Shown here in pieces: positions 23,751 through 33,742 of a stretch of 64,000 nucleotides of DNA. Position numbers and translations under genes: made by a program. Numbering within the stretch: position 1 is the first letter of the stretch; the number at the start of each line of letters is the position of its first letter. The notes below the pieces were generated by a model, which saw only the letters and a program-made list of their open reading frames with translations, had not been told where the DNA came from and made no database searches. Origin of the DNA: Proteiniphilum acetatigenes DSM 18083 (GTDB taxonomy: Bacteria > Bacteroidota > Bacteroidia > Bacteroidales > Dysgonomonadaceae); the NCBI RefSeq assembly GCF_000380985.1, contig NZ_KB905693.1, positions 186,001 to 250,000 on the forward strand, given 5' to 3'.

Positions 23751-26700
23751 ATGGAAAAATTAATGAATACCCTGATTCAGCGCCGCTGGTTGATGCTGAC
23801 GATATTTATTATCTTGTCGGCTATCGGTATTTACGCCTGGCGGCAGCTTGCCATAGATGCCTATCCCGATATTGCCGACGTGTCGGTCGGCGTTGCCACA
23901 CAAGTGCCGGGACTTGCCGTTACGGAGATAGAACAGCAGATCACCATTCCCCTCGAGCGGGAACTCAACGGTATCCCCCGCCTGAAGATCATGCGGAGCA
24001 AGAACTTCTTTGGCCTTTCTAAGATCACGCTTGTCTTTGAAGACGGGACAGATGATTACTGGGCGCGACAAAGGGTACTGGAGCGGATTAACGATATTGA
24101 TCTGCCTTTCGATGCACAGCCGGGGCTCGACCCTCTGACCTCACCTACCGGAGAAATATACCGGTATGTCGTAAAAGGGAACAAAAGCCTGCGGGAACTG
24201 ACCGAACTCAACCATTGGGTTATCATTCCCCGCCTGAGGCAGATACACGGGATTGCTGATGTTTCCAATTTCGGTGGTATCACTACGCAATTCCAGATAG
24301 AGATAGACCCTAATATGCTGACGAAATACAATCTTTCGCTCAGCGAAGTGACCGAGTCGATAGAACGTAACAACTCAAATGCCGGAGGAAGTACCTTCAG
24401 CCGTGGGGATTTGAGCTACGTCGTGCGCGGGGTAGGGCTTGTGCAGGACCTGCAGGATATGGGCAATATCGTCGTGAAAACCGTTTCCGGAGCCCCTGTC
24501 TATTTAAAAGACCTGGGTGAACTGAAATACGGGAACCTCGAACGCAAAGGTATCATGGGATATGTCGATCAGGAGATAGACTACGAAGACGGGGTGCAGG
24601 GAATGGTGCAACTACTGCGGTACCAGAACCCTTCGTGGGTACTGGAAGAGATACAGCGTGCGGTGGATGACCTCAACGACAACATCCTGCCCAAAGATGT
24701 GAAGATCCATATCTTTTATGACCGTACCGAGCTCGTGGATGCTACCTTGCACACTATTTCACATACCCTTTCATTCGGTATATTACTGGTTATAGGGGTG
24801 TTGATCATCTTCCTCGGAAGCCCTAAAGGGGCATTACTTGCTACCATCACCATTCCTGTCTCGCTGCTGATCGCTTTTATCCTGATGTGGCTGACCGATA
24901 TTCCGGCCAATCTGCTCTCTCTGGGAGCTATTGACTTTGGTATTATAGTAGACGGTACCATTGTCATGATGGAGACTATTCTCAAGAAGCGGGAAGATAA
25001 TCCCAATATACATCTGGAGGAATCGAGCATCGCAAAACGGGCTGCCGAAGTGGCAAAGCCGATACTGTTCGCTACGCTGATCATCATTGTGGCCTATCTG
25101 CCGCTGTTCGCATTCGACCGTGTGGAACGGAAACTTTTCACACCCATGGCATTCACGTTGTGTTTTGCCCTGTTAGGTGCACTTGCATCTGCGATGATCC
25201 TGATCCCGGGACTGGCGTTTGCGGTCTACAGAAAACCGCAGATGGTATACCATAACCGCTGGCTCGAACGGCTGACAGAGACATACAAAAGACAGACAAC
25301 AAAGATCATCGCTGCCCCGAAAAAACTGATCGTACCCATTGCCGGTGTATTGATCGCCGTCACCGGGCTTTCTGTCTATGTGGGGAAAGACTTTATGCCC
25401 GCCCTTGACGAAGGAAGTATCTGGATACAGGTGCAACTGCCTCCCGGTATGTCGCTCGAGAAATCCTCCGAAATGGCTACCGTGCTCAGGAATAAACTCA
25501 AACATTTTGATGAGGTTACCTATGTGATGACACAGACGGGGCGGGACGATGAAGGGGTTTGCCCGTTCTCCTTTTCGCATATTGAAGTGATGATCGGGCT
25601 GAAACCCTATAAAACATGGAAAGGTGGGCGTCAGAAATCGGATCTGATCGATGATATGGCTGAGGTGATTGCCACGATGCCGGGCTATAGCGTAGGTTTT
25701 TCACAGCCGATTATCGACATGGTGATGGATCAGATTGCAGGTGCGCATAGCGACCTGGCGATCAAGATCTATGGTGAAGACCTGACCGAAAGCCGTCGTA
25801 TTGCCGAGCATGTAAAGACTGTTATCGAGGGGGTAGATGGCGTGGCTGATGTGGGCATTATGGAAGAACCTTTCCTGCCGCAATTACAGATCGTCGCCGA
25901 CCGTGATAAGATTGCCCAATACGGATTAAATGTCTCCGATGTGGCTGAATTGATAGAAGTGGCTATCGGAGGAAAAGCTATTTCACAGGTATTTATCGAT
26001 AGCCGGGTATATGATGTGATCTGTCGTTATAATGAAGAGTCGCGCGACACGCCGGAAAAGATCGGGGCGTTGATGCTTACGTCTGCATCCGGTGCAAGGG
26101 TACCGCTCTCCACCGTGGCAGAGGTAAAGACGACCACAGGTCCCAGTATGATCTCCCGTGAGATGAATCAGCGCTTTACGACTGTACGTATGAACCTGCG
26201 GGGTAGGGATTTGACCTCCTTCGTCAAGGAGGCGCAATCGACAATCGAAAAAGAGGTGCAATACGACCATTCCCAGTTTCAGTTCCACTGGGCGGGACAG
26301 TTGGAAAACCAGCACCGGGCGTTCGGACGCCTTGCCGTCATCATGCCTATCACTTTGGCGGTGATGTTCCTCCTGCTGTTCTTTGCTTTTGGGAAATTCC
26401 GCCAGGCAGGACTACTTATCGGGATGCTGCCGCTTGCGGTTTTCGGGGGGATGCTTGCGCTGGTAGTCCGCGGGATGAGCTTTAATGTATCGTCGGCTGT
26501 CGGATTTATCGCTTTGTTCGGGGTCTTTATCCAGAACGGCGTTATCATGATCTCACATATCAATATAATGCGGAAAAGAGGGGTCGAACTGAAAGAAGCC
26601 GTCATTTCAGGTTCATCACACAGGCTACGGCCGGTACTGATGACCGCAACTGTGGCAGTGCTGGGACTATTACCTGCCTCGTTATCGACCGGTATCGGTT

Positions 26701-26834
26701 CTGATGTGCAGCGTCCGCTGGCGACCGTAATTGTGTACGGGCTGCTGTTCGGTACGATCCTTACCCTCTATATATTGCCGGCGCTCTATTACATCATGGA
26801 AAAAGGAAAATCAACTCAAACGATTGCCCAATGA
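23751..26834 (+). CDS. czcA: Heavy-metal RND efflux pump, CzcA-like (HME family)
   Basis: The 1027-residue inner-membrane pump has the RND layout: 12 membrane helices with two large periplasmic loops after helices 1 and 7. In the fourth helix the motif D395-F-G-x3-D401-G-x6-E408-T follows the divalent-cation type of CzcA/NccA (DFGxxxDGxxxxEN) rather than the CusA copper/silver type; the usual EN is ET here. This points to Zn, Co, Cd or Ni export driven by protons. Gene order adaptor-pump-channel and the 4-nt overlap with the channel gene indicate one operon. The metal itself is an inference. Confidence 0.93.
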   Translation: MEKLMNTLIQRRWLMLTIFIILSAIGIYAWRQLAIDAYPDIADVSVGVATQVPGLAVTEIEQQITIPLERELNGIPRLKIMRSKNFFGLSKITLVFEDGTDDYWARQRVLERINDIDLPFDAQPGLDPLTSPTGEIYRYVVKGNKSLRELTELNHWVIIPRLRQIHGIADVSNFGGITTQFQIEIDPNMLTKYNLSLSEVTESIERNNSNAGGSTFSRGDLSYVVRGVGLVQDLQDMGNIVVKTVSGAPVYLKDLGELKYGNLERKGIMGYVDQEIDYEDGVQGMVQLLRYQNPSWVLEEIQRAVDDLNDNILPKDVKIHIFYDRTELVDATLHTISHTLSFGILLVIGVLIIFLGSPKGALLATITIPVSLLIAFILMWLTDIPANLLSLGAIDFGIIVDGTIVMMETILKKREDNPNIHLEESSIAKRAAEVAKPILFATLIIIVAYLPLFAFDRVERKLFTPMAFTLCFALLGALASAMILIPGLAFAVYRKPQMVYHNRWLERLTETYKRQTTKIIAAPKKLIVPIAGVLIAVTGLSVYVGKDFMPALDEGSIWIQVQLPPGMSLEKSSEMATVLRNKLKHFDEVTYVMTQTGRDDEGVCPFSFSHIEVMIGLKPYKTWKGGRQKSDLIDDMAEVIATMPGYSVGFSQPIIDMVMDQIAGAHSDLAIKIYGEDLTESRRIAEHVKTVIEGVDGVADVGIMEEPFLPQLQIVADRDKIAQYGLNVSDVAELIEVAIGGKAISQVFIDSRVYDVICRYNEESRDTPEKIGALMLTSASGARVPLSTVAEVKTTTGPSMISREMNQRFTTVRMNLRGRDLTSFVKEAQSTIEKEVQYDHSQFQFHWAGQLENQHRAFGRLAVIMPITLAVMFLLLFFAFGKFRQAGLLIGMLPLAVFGGMLALVVRGMSFNVSSAVGFIALFGVFIQNGVIMISHINIMRKRGVELKEAVISGSSHRLRPVLMTATVAVLGLLPASLSTGIGSDVQRPLATVIVYGLLFGTILTLYILPALYYIMEKGKSTQTIAQ

Positions 26835-28129
26835 CAAACAAAATAAATTTTTTGAGACCTCTCCTGTTGGGCGTGCTGTGCCTGATGGCTGTCGCAGCAC
26901 TCGCACAGGAAACATACGCACAGGAAAAACGGATTTTGACATTCAGTGAATACCTGGAGAATGTCAAAAATTCCAATGTCAGTTATCTGGCTGAGAAGTA
27001 CAATGTGGATATTGCCGATGCGGCGGTAAAAGCATCGAAAGTCTTTCCCGACCCGGAGTTGTCGGTCAGCTATGCAAATAATCAGAACTGGGATTTGCAA
27101 ATGGGATATGGTGTCGATGCTGAATTGAGTTACACACTCGAACTGGGCGGTAAACGGAAAGCCCGTATGCGGTTGGCACAAAGCGAAAAAGAGATGACCG
27201 AAGCGCTGCTGGAAGATTATTTCCGCAACTTACGGGCAGATGCGACCATCGCATACCTCGAAGTGCTGAAACAAAAGGCGCTGCTGGAGATACAGAGATC
27301 GTCCTATCACCAGATGACACGCCTTGCACAAGCGGACAGCATACGTTTCCGGCTGGGTGATATCACTGAAGTCGATGCGCTCCAGTCGAAACTCGAAGCC
27401 TCCACGATGCTGAACCATCTGTATGAGAGCGAAGGTGAATTGCACGATGCTCTGATCCAATTAGCGCTATTGCAAGGAAGCCCAAGTATGGAATTGCCCG
27501 ACTCTATTGGAGGCGATCTTGCTTATTACCAACGCTATTTCGATCTATCGACACTGGTCACGGAAGCACAAAATAACCGTGCCGATTTGCAGGCTGCCCT
27601 GAAAAGCAATGAAGTCTCACAAAACAACCTGCGACTGGCCAGAGCAAACCGGGCTATCGATCTTGGCATCAGTATAGGGGGCACTTATTCTTCGATAGTA
27701 CGGAATGAGATAGCACCGGCACCTGCGTTTAAGGGTATCATGGCCGGGGTCAGTATCCCCTTGAAATTCTCCAATACAAACAAGGGTGAATTGAGTGCTG
27801 CCCGGTTTGCCGCAGAGCAGCAGGTAAAGCAGTATGAAGCTGTTCAGCAGCAGATCAGCGCGGAGGTAGTACAGGCTTACCATCAGTATATGACCGCCTG
27901 CAAGCAGGTAGAGCAATTTAACACAGGACTGTTACAAGAGGCGGAGACGATCTTTCAGAAAAAAAGATACAGTTATGAACGCGGTGAAACCAGTATCCTT
28001 GAAGTACTGAATGCGCAACGTACGCATAATGAGGTGCAGGTAAGCTATAACGAAACCCTTTTTGCATGCGCTGCCGCCCTGGTTGAGTTGGAGCGCGCCT
28101 GCGGGATATGGGATATTGAAATGGATTAG
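26831..28129 (+). CDS. czcC: TolC-family outer membrane channel (CzcC-like)
   Basis: The 432-residue outer membrane factor has a signal peptide (cleavage near residue 25) and two internal repeats of long amphipathic helices (about residues 85-205 and 270-420). Typical segments are YTLELGGKRKARMRLAQSEK and SYERGETSILEVLNAQRTHN. It completes the tripartite RND pump by forming the outer membrane tunnel. Its start overlaps the end of the pump gene. No lipobox Cys is seen after the signal, so it is probably not lipidated. Confidence 0.92.
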   Translation: MTNKINFLRPLLLGVLCLMAVAALAQETYAQEKRILTFSEYLENVKNSNVSYLAEKYNVDIADAAVKASKVFPDPELSVSYANNQNWDLQMGYGVDAELSYTLELGGKRKARMRLAQSEKEMTEALLEDYFRNLRADATIAYLEVLKQKALLEIQRSSYHQMTRLAQADSIRFRLGDITEVDALQSKLEASTMLNHLYESEGELHDALIQLALLQGSPSMELPDSIGGDLAYYQRYFDLSTLVTEAQNNRADLQAALKSNEVSQNNLRLARANRAIDLGISIGGTYSSIVRNEIAPAPAFKGIMAGVSIPLKFSNTNKGELSAARFAAEQQVKQYEAVQQQISAEVVQAYHQYMTACKQVEQFNTGLLQEAETIFQKKRYSYERGETSILEVLNAQRTHNEVQVSYNETLFACAAALVELERACGIWDIEMD

Positions 28130-28215
28130 TTTTTTTGATGAACAAAATCAAATTCAGAATGTTTACAGTGTTAAAGAATCTAATTGCATATTAACTTAAA
28201 TAAAGATGTATTATT

Positions 28216-29262
28216 ATGAAGATCATTAGTTTGGTTGTTTTTCTGACTTTGGTAAGTTCAATACTTGATCCGTCCGCTTACGCCTGCACACGGGTTGTAT
28301 ATAAAGGGCCGGAGAATACTGTGATAACGGCCCGCTCAATGGACTGGAAGACTGAGATAGACGCTAATTTATGGGTATTCCCCAAAGGAATGCAACGCAA
28401 CGGAGAGGTAGGACCACTTTCTGTAAAATGGACATCGAAGTATGGGAGCATTATTACGAGTGCATGGGATATTGCCACGGCTGACGGCATGAACGAAAAA
28501 GGATTGGTAACCAATGTATTATGGCTTGTTGAGTCGGAATATCCCAAATTCGATCCTAACGGTACAAAACAAGGGGTGGCGATCTCTCTATGGGCTCAGT
28601 ATGTGTTGGATAATTTTGCCACGGTAGAGGAAGCTGTTAACCGGTTGAAAGATGAACCGTTCGTCCTGGTGAGTGATTACATACCCGGCACTGATAAATT
28701 TACGACCTTGCATTTATCAATATCCGATGCGCATGGCGACAACGCAATTTTTGAATATATCAACGGAAAGTTGGTAATTCATCATGATCCTTCTTATGTG
28801 GTTATGACCAACTCTCCTGTTTTTGATCAACAACTGGCATTGAATGAATACTGGAAAGGAATACCCGGGACGATGATGCTTCCGGGGACTAACCGGGCTG
28901 CCGACCGTTTTGTCCGTGCCTCTTATTACATTCATGCTATTCCTCAGACCAATGATATCCGCACTTCTGTAGCCAGTGTCTTTAGCGTCATTCGAAACTG
29001 CTCTGTTCCGTTTGGTATTTCTTCCGAAACAGAACCGAACATTTCATCTACCCGTTGGCGGTCTGTATCGGATCAGAAGAATTTAGTCTATTTCTTCGAG
29101 ACTGCACTTACTCCCAATACATTTTGGGTAAACCTGAAAGATTTCGATCTGAGCGAAAAGGGTAAAGTGATGAAACTGAATCTGGATAATTTTGAGACAT
29201 ACAGCGGAGAGGCAAACAGTTCTTTTAAACCCGCACCCGCATTTAAATTTATGGGTATCTGA
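28216..29262 (+). CDS. Choloylglycine hydrolase / penicillin V acylase family amidase
   Basis: The 348-residue Ntn-hydrolase cleaves linear amides such as bile-acid conjugates, penicillin V or N-acyl amino acids. A signal peptide ends at Ala23, so cleavage would expose Cys24 (YACTRVVY) as the N-terminal nucleophile of a periplasmic enzyme. Other family residues are visible: Arg40 and Asp43 (ITARSMDW), Asn93 (DGMNEKGLV) and Asn199 (VMTNSPVFD). Substrate cannot be read off; many secreted members act on acyl-homoserine lactones or penicillins rather than bile salts. It follows the efflux operon by 87 nt and converges with the next gene. Confidence 0.88.
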   Translation: MKIISLVVFLTLVSSILDPSAYACTRVVYKGPENTVITARSMDWKTEIDANLWVFPKGMQRNGEVGPLSVKWTSKYGSIITSAWDIATADGMNEKGLVTNVLWLVESEYPKFDPNGTKQGVAISLWAQYVLDNFATVEEAVNRLKDEPFVLVSDYIPGTDKFTTLHLSISDAHGDNAIFEYINGKLVIHHDPSYVVMTNSPVFDQQLALNEYWKGIPGTMMLPGTNRAADRFVRASYYIHAIPQTNDIRTSVASVFSVIRNCSVPFGISSETEPNISSTRWRSVSDQKNLVYFFETALTPNTFWVNLKDFDLSEKGKVMKLNLDNFETYSGEANSSFKPAPAFKFMGI

Positions 29263-29279
29263 AAAAATAAAGACGAAAG

Positions 29280-31928
29280 CTAAAGTCCCCCGAACCGGGA
29301 GGTATCTACCTCCTTGCGTTCGGGTTCCTTGTACCCGCCGAAACGGTAAACGAAAGAGAAGGAAACTAACCGGGTGTCCTGAAATACTTTCAGGTTGCTT
29401 TTTTGCCCTTTGTAATCGATGGATGCCGCGGGGAGCCTTGTATTAAAAATGTCATCGGCTTTCAGGATCAATCTGGCACGGTCCTTTTGGAACGTCCATG
29501 TCAATGCTCCTGAGAGATTGCCCGAAGCGCCCAGGTCGTAAATGCCCTGTATGGCGCCCGGAGTGGAGACGTACCCCGAAATATTCATCTTCAGGTCGGG
29601 TTTCGAAGCAAGGGAAATATCGTGGTTCATCTGGAATATCCCGACAACGGCCCGCCTGTCGAACGGAATATCAAAAAATTCATCGTCTTTCTCGCGCCAG
29701 TACATTCCGTTGGCAATAAACCTCGATGAAATGCGCTTGCCTATGTTGAACGGGATTACACCCATTAAGCCGATATTTCGGCGATAGGTATAGTTCTGTT
29801 CCACAAACTCCTGCCGTAGTTCGTGGGGCGACTGATAGGGTAATTGCGCAAAATAGCCGGGAATGTAGTTCATATAGGGACGGATAACATATTTCTGCCG
29901 GAAGATATAAGTTAATCCCACGCTGTAATTTCTCTGCGGACGCAAATAGGGATTTCCGTACGTTACCCCATAGGCGCTGAAATAAAATATATTCGGGCTC
30001 ATGTTCCAGTAAGAGGGATATTGCTTATCGGAAGAAACGGAGAACTGGAAAATATGCAATTGTGCAGGGCGGTAACTTATGTTTACAGTGGGAAACCACG
30101 CTACATCGTTCCAAAGCTCTTTTTGGGTCCCTTTGGATATCTCTTTGGCATTATAATACTCTGCTGCGATAGATGCCTGGGCTGATAATTTGTCGGTGAA
30201 TGTTTTGGAAAAGCCGGCAAAGATATTCCAGATATGCTCTTGCTGCCGGGTATCGAAGGTAGCTTCGTCATATTCAACACCGTCTTTCAATGCGTCGGAT
30301 CGATTTTTGACGCGTACTCCCGAATAATGCAGCCCATAATCTATACCCCAACTGTTTTTTAGTGAATGCGACCGGTTGGCATAAAACATAATACGGTCGA
30401 TTTTCTGCCGTGATTGGTAGATAAGTTCTTCAGTCGGTGAGGAAGGGTTCCTTAATCTGTTTTGCAGGAAATGGTCTGATTTATCACTAAAGGAGGTATA
30501 GTCTGCACCGGCGTTCAACTCGAAATGAGCGGTATAATCAGCTTTTATATTGTGGGTGGAAGAAGGGCCATCAGCCCCGATCTTCGTATCGGTTATTATC
30601 CCCGAAATATCGGTAGACGCAATACGGTCAGACTTTCCATTATCAAAAATACCGGTGTAGGCAATATCCACTTTGTCCTTATTTTCCAATGTGTGTTGCA
30701 GAGCCAGGCGGGTGTTATGATTTCTGCCGTTTGACCTTCCCTCACTTCGTTGTAAAATATCGTACACAGTGCCCTGTAAGGTATGTGCTGCCGTCAGGTC
30801 TTCTGAATTGAATCTTTTACCGTTCCTGTAAGAATAGGATGCATCTACCGAAGTATGTTTTCCTAAGTAGAGCAGATTAACCCGTGCGTTACCGTCGGCA
30901 TAGTACCGTTGTCTGTATTCGGTTGCCGCTTCACCTTGCCATATATCCTGTTCCGTGTTATCGTCCGAAGCTTGTTTCAGTACCACGTTAATAACCGCAC
31001 CACGTACATTGTATTGCGGCGGCGCGCTGTACATCACCTCGATGTTTTCCACGCGCGATACCGGTATGCCACGTAACGTTTCCATTAGTTGTTCATAGGG
31101 CATGGAGCTTTTTTGTCCGTTCAGAAGAATAGTCATTCCGCTTGTGCCGATGAGAGACAGGAGTCCATCCTGCTCCATCACTCCTGGAATTTCCTTAATC
31201 GCCTCATAGGCATTTGTTACCGGGTTGTTCATCAGTAGTGCAGGGATATGATAAATAATTTTCTCCCGATCGACTTTCATCACGGGATGATCGGCCTCCA
31301 CCACCAGTTCCTGTAACAGGGTGATATCTTTTTCCAGTATACAATTGCAGATGACCGGTTCACGGCTGTCTGCCGGAATGGATAGATCGGTGTAGGCCGT
31401 TTTGTAACCCATAAAAGAGATCCGCAGCCGGTAATCGCCCGGTTTCACTCCGGACAGCTTATAATACCCGTCGTAATCGGTTACGATGCCATACCCGAAT
31501 TGGGTTGTATCGTTTGAAAGATACAGCACAACATTCGCATATGGTACCGGTTCATCATTTTCATCGGTAACTGTGCCGAATATCTCCTGTTCATCCTGTA
31601 CATATTCTGATTTTGTGATGATGATCAATTCGTCTGATGGCATCACAAAAGTCAATCCTGTATTTTGTAACAGAGTATCGAGTATCTCTTTTACCGGCTT
31701 GCTTTTGGCGTGGATGGAAACACGCAGGTCGTCGGGTACAATTTCATCGTTATATAGGATGCGGTAACCGCTTTTCTGTTGCACTTCAGCGAACACGTCC
31801 TTCACGGACGCGTTCGTTGCTGAAATACTGACGGGAACGGTTTGTGATTGCAAACCGGCAGTCAGAAAAAAAAGTAGAGTAATTAAAAGTAGAATTGTTC
31901 TCAAATATTGTGTGTTGGTATGTTGCAT
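29280..31928 (-). CDS. Outer membrane beta-barrel receptor with STN and carboxypeptidase-regulatory domains
   Basis: The 882-residue protein has a signal peptide (1-30), an STN signalling domain (about 31-110; SVKDVFAEVQQKSGYRILYN), a CarboxypepD_reg domain (116-195), a plug-like region (235-325; KEIPGVMEQDGLLSLIGTSG) and a 500-residue barrel ending SFSFVYRFGG followed by a short tail. The barrel resembles the OMP_b-brl_3 type, which often lacks a SusD partner. It is the third gene of a sigma/anti-sigma/receptor cassette, so the STN domain probably contacts the FecR protein on ligand binding. The transported or sensed ligand is unknown. Confidence 0.9.
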   Translation of the reverse strand: MQHTNTQYLRTILLLITLLFFLTAGLQSQTVPVSISATNASVKDVFAEVQQKSGYRILYNDEIVPDDLRVSIHAKSKPVKEILDTLLQNTGLTFVMPSDELIIITKSEYVQDEQEIFGTVTDENDEPVPYANVVLYLSNDTTQFGYGIVTDYDGYYKLSGVKPGDYRLRISFMGYKTAYTDLSIPADSREPVICNCILEKDITLLQELVVEADHPVMKVDREKIIYHIPALLMNNPVTNAYEAIKEIPGVMEQDGLLSLIGTSGMTILLNGQKSSMPYEQLMETLRGIPVSRVENIEVMYSAPPQYNVRGAVINVVLKQASDDNTEQDIWQGEAATEYRQRYYADGNARVNLLYLGKHTSVDASYSYRNGKRFNSEDLTAAHTLQGTVYDILQRSEGRSNGRNHNTRLALQHTLENKDKVDIAYTGIFDNGKSDRIASTDISGIITDTKIGADGPSSTHNIKADYTAHFELNAGADYTSFSDKSDHFLQNRLRNPSSPTEELIYQSRQKIDRIMFYANRSHSLKNSWGIDYGLHYSGVRVKNRSDALKDGVEYDEATFDTRQQEHIWNIFAGFSKTFTDKLSAQASIAAEYYNAKEISKGTQKELWNDVAWFPTVNISYRPAQLHIFQFSVSSDKQYPSYWNMSPNIFYFSAYGVTYGNPYLRPQRNYSVGLTYIFRQKYVIRPYMNYIPGYFAQLPYQSPHELRQEFVEQNYTYRRNIGLMGVIPFNIGKRISSRFIANGMYWREKDDEFFDIPFDRRAVVGIFQMNHDISLASKPDLKMNISGYVSTPGAIQGIYDLGASGNLSGALTWTFQKDRARLILKADDIFNTRLPAASIDYKGQKSNLKVFQDTRLVSFSFVYRFGGYKEPERKEVDTSRFGGL

Positions 31929-31996
31929 GCGTGTACTGTTTTAGGTTTTCTTACAGGTTTTATAGCGATGATATTTTTTATTTAGCCGATAATGAC

Positions 31997-33070
31997 TCAG
32001 TGGATAATAACCTCTTTACCGTCTATTTCGTAGGTGAACGGGTAGGATTGTTTCAGGGCGTCGAGCATCTGTTGTAGTGTTTCACTCTTGATACTGCCTG
32101 TGAAACGCTGTTCTGCCAATGCGGCATTCTTTATTTTTATGGTTACCCGATAACGTTTTTCCATTAGTTTTGCTAAATCGGAAAACCGCTGTTTCTGGAA
32201 AACCAGTGAGCCTTTCAGCCATTGTGTTTCGGGAATGATCGTATCGTTTTCCTGTACCAAATCACGGATAACATAATTACTGTCACCCGCGACGATATGA
32301 CCGTCACGCACCACGATTTTTTGGTTGGGTTGTAACAATATCTCTTTGGTATTTTTTTTCCGGTTGTCTTTCACCGCTACCAATCCGCGTATCAGCGCCA
32401 CTTCAATGTCCGGCGAGGCGGCATCCACATTAAAGGCGGTTCCTTTTACCGTCACATCTATGTCGCGTACGGTTACGGTGAGGGGTACTCCGGGGCGATG
32501 TGTCACATCGAAGAACGCTTTACCAGTGAGGTGTATTTTACGATCCTTCTCGCCGAATCGCTCATTATAGGTGATCCGGGAGTGTTTGTTAAGCCATACC
32601 TGCGTACCGTCATCAAGGACGGCGTACAGGTTCTCATCGCCCGACTCCATCATCTGGCTATAGAGCTCCTCCCCGGGTAAAGGATAATAGTAAGCCAGCC
32701 AGCTTAATCCGATCAGGATAGCTATCGCTGCGGCAATCCGGGCCCATACGGGGATTATATGTTTACTTGACTGTAACGGCTTTTGCGGATGCCAAACAAT
32801 GGCAGACGGCATTATACGTTTACGTGGCTCCGATATATGGTAACCGGTTTCAGGCATTCCGGCGATCTTATCCCATACTTCATCCAGTCTGGCATCAATA
32901 TCTACATCGGACAGAGCTTCTCTATCCTGCATGAATCCATAGATTTCATCATAGATTTCCTTCAGTTGGCGGTTTTCTGTCAACGTTTTCCGTAGATCCA
33001 CCCGCTCTTTTTCCGATATATTGCCGCCTATCTCTTTGGATAATAAAGCGACAAATGTTTCTTTTGTCAT
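31997..33070 (-). CDS. FecR-family anti-sigma factor
   Basis: The 357-residue protein has a cytoplasmic N-terminus (1-105), one membrane helix (about 108-128; ARIAAAIAILIGLSWLAYYY), and a periplasmic FecR domain (about 140-240; YAVLDDGTQVWLNKHSRITY, GKAFFDVTHRPGVPL) with a C-terminal DUF4974-type region (SDLAKLMEKRYRVTI). It sequesters the ECF sigma factor encoded upstream and receives the signal from the STN domain of the receptor encoded downstream. The gene is in the expected order between those two. Confidence 0.94.
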   Translation of the reverse strand: MTKETFVALLSKEIGGNISEKERVDLRKTLTENRQLKEIYDEIYGFMQDREALSDVDIDARLDEVWDKIAGMPETGYHISEPRKRIMPSAIVWHPQKPLQSSKHIIPVWARIAAAIAILIGLSWLAYYYPLPGEELYSQMMESGDENLYAVLDDGTQVWLNKHSRITYNERFGEKDRKIHLTGKAFFDVTHRPGVPLTVTVRDIDVTVKGTAFNVDAASPDIEVALIRGLVAVKDNRKKNTKEILLQPNQKIVVRDGHIVAGDSNYVIRDLVQENDTIIPETQWLKGSLVFQKQRFSDLAKLMEKRYRVTIKIKNAALAEQRFTGSIKSETLQQMLDALKQSYPFTYEIDGKEVIIH

Positions 33071-33139
33071 TGCTGTAAAGTTTGTCGTTTATAATAGGAC
33101 ACAGCAACGACAAAAAATACGTAGCGGAAAGAAAAAAAT

Positions 33140-33742
33140 TTACCACAGCACCGCCATCATCTTTTTTATTTGCTTTTTGCGGGGAGAATAGCCCAGGTAG
33201 AGTGTGATTTCCTCTTCGAGTTTTTTCACGGCTTTATAGAGATGAGTTTCGACGGTGCGTTGTGAAAGTTGAAGGATTTCGGCTGTCTGTCGGGCAGAGA
33301 GACCGTTTTCCTTTATCATTTTGAAAACCTGTTTTTGCTGGTCGGGCAGGCTTTCGATAAGAGCATGCAGCCTTGCCGACAGTTCCTTGTGTTCCATTCT
33401 TGAAAGAGGATTACTGTCGGCCGATGATTGTTCCGTCACCGGTTGTTCGTCGAGTGGCACGACCTTACTTGAATCCCTTAGGGCGTTCAGGCAACGGTTT
33501 TTCACACTTTTAAAAAGATAGATTTCGGGAGTATCAATGTCGCCAATGCGTTCGCGGTTCATCCAAAGCCAGACGAACAGGTCGGAGACCACCTCACCTG
33601 CTTTTCCCGTTTCACCCAGGAAACTTTTCGCAAAAAACAAGAGCGACTCGTATTTCAATCGGAATAAACAATTGAACGCCTCTTTATCATCTTCCTTTAT
33701 GCGGGTGAATAGTTGTTGTATGTCGGGTTCGATACGTTGCAT
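33140..33742 (-). CDS. ECF RNA polymerase sigma factor (sigma-70 family)
   Basis: The 200-residue protein has region 2 (about residues 25-95; FNCLFRLKYESLLFFAKSFL, SDLFVWLWMNRERI) and region 4 (about 125-180; LPDQQKQVFKMIKENGLS, AEILQLSQRTVETHLYKAVK). I start it at MQRIEPD (33742), because residues from an upstream ATG at 33820 do not look like a sigma factor and lie at the predicted promoter. It is the Bacteroidetes FecI-like type and is followed by its FecR anti-sigma and an STN receptor. Confidence 0.93.
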   Translation of the reverse strand: MQRIEPDIQQLFTRIKEDDKEAFNCLFRLKYESLLFFAKSFLGETGKAGEVVSDLFVWLWMNRERIGDIDTPEIYLFKSVKNRCLNALRDSSKVVPLDEQPVTEQSSADSNPLSRMEHKELSARLHALIESLPDQQKQVFKMIKENGLSARQTAEILQLSQRTVETHLYKAVKKLEEEITLYLGYSPRKKQIKKMMAVLW

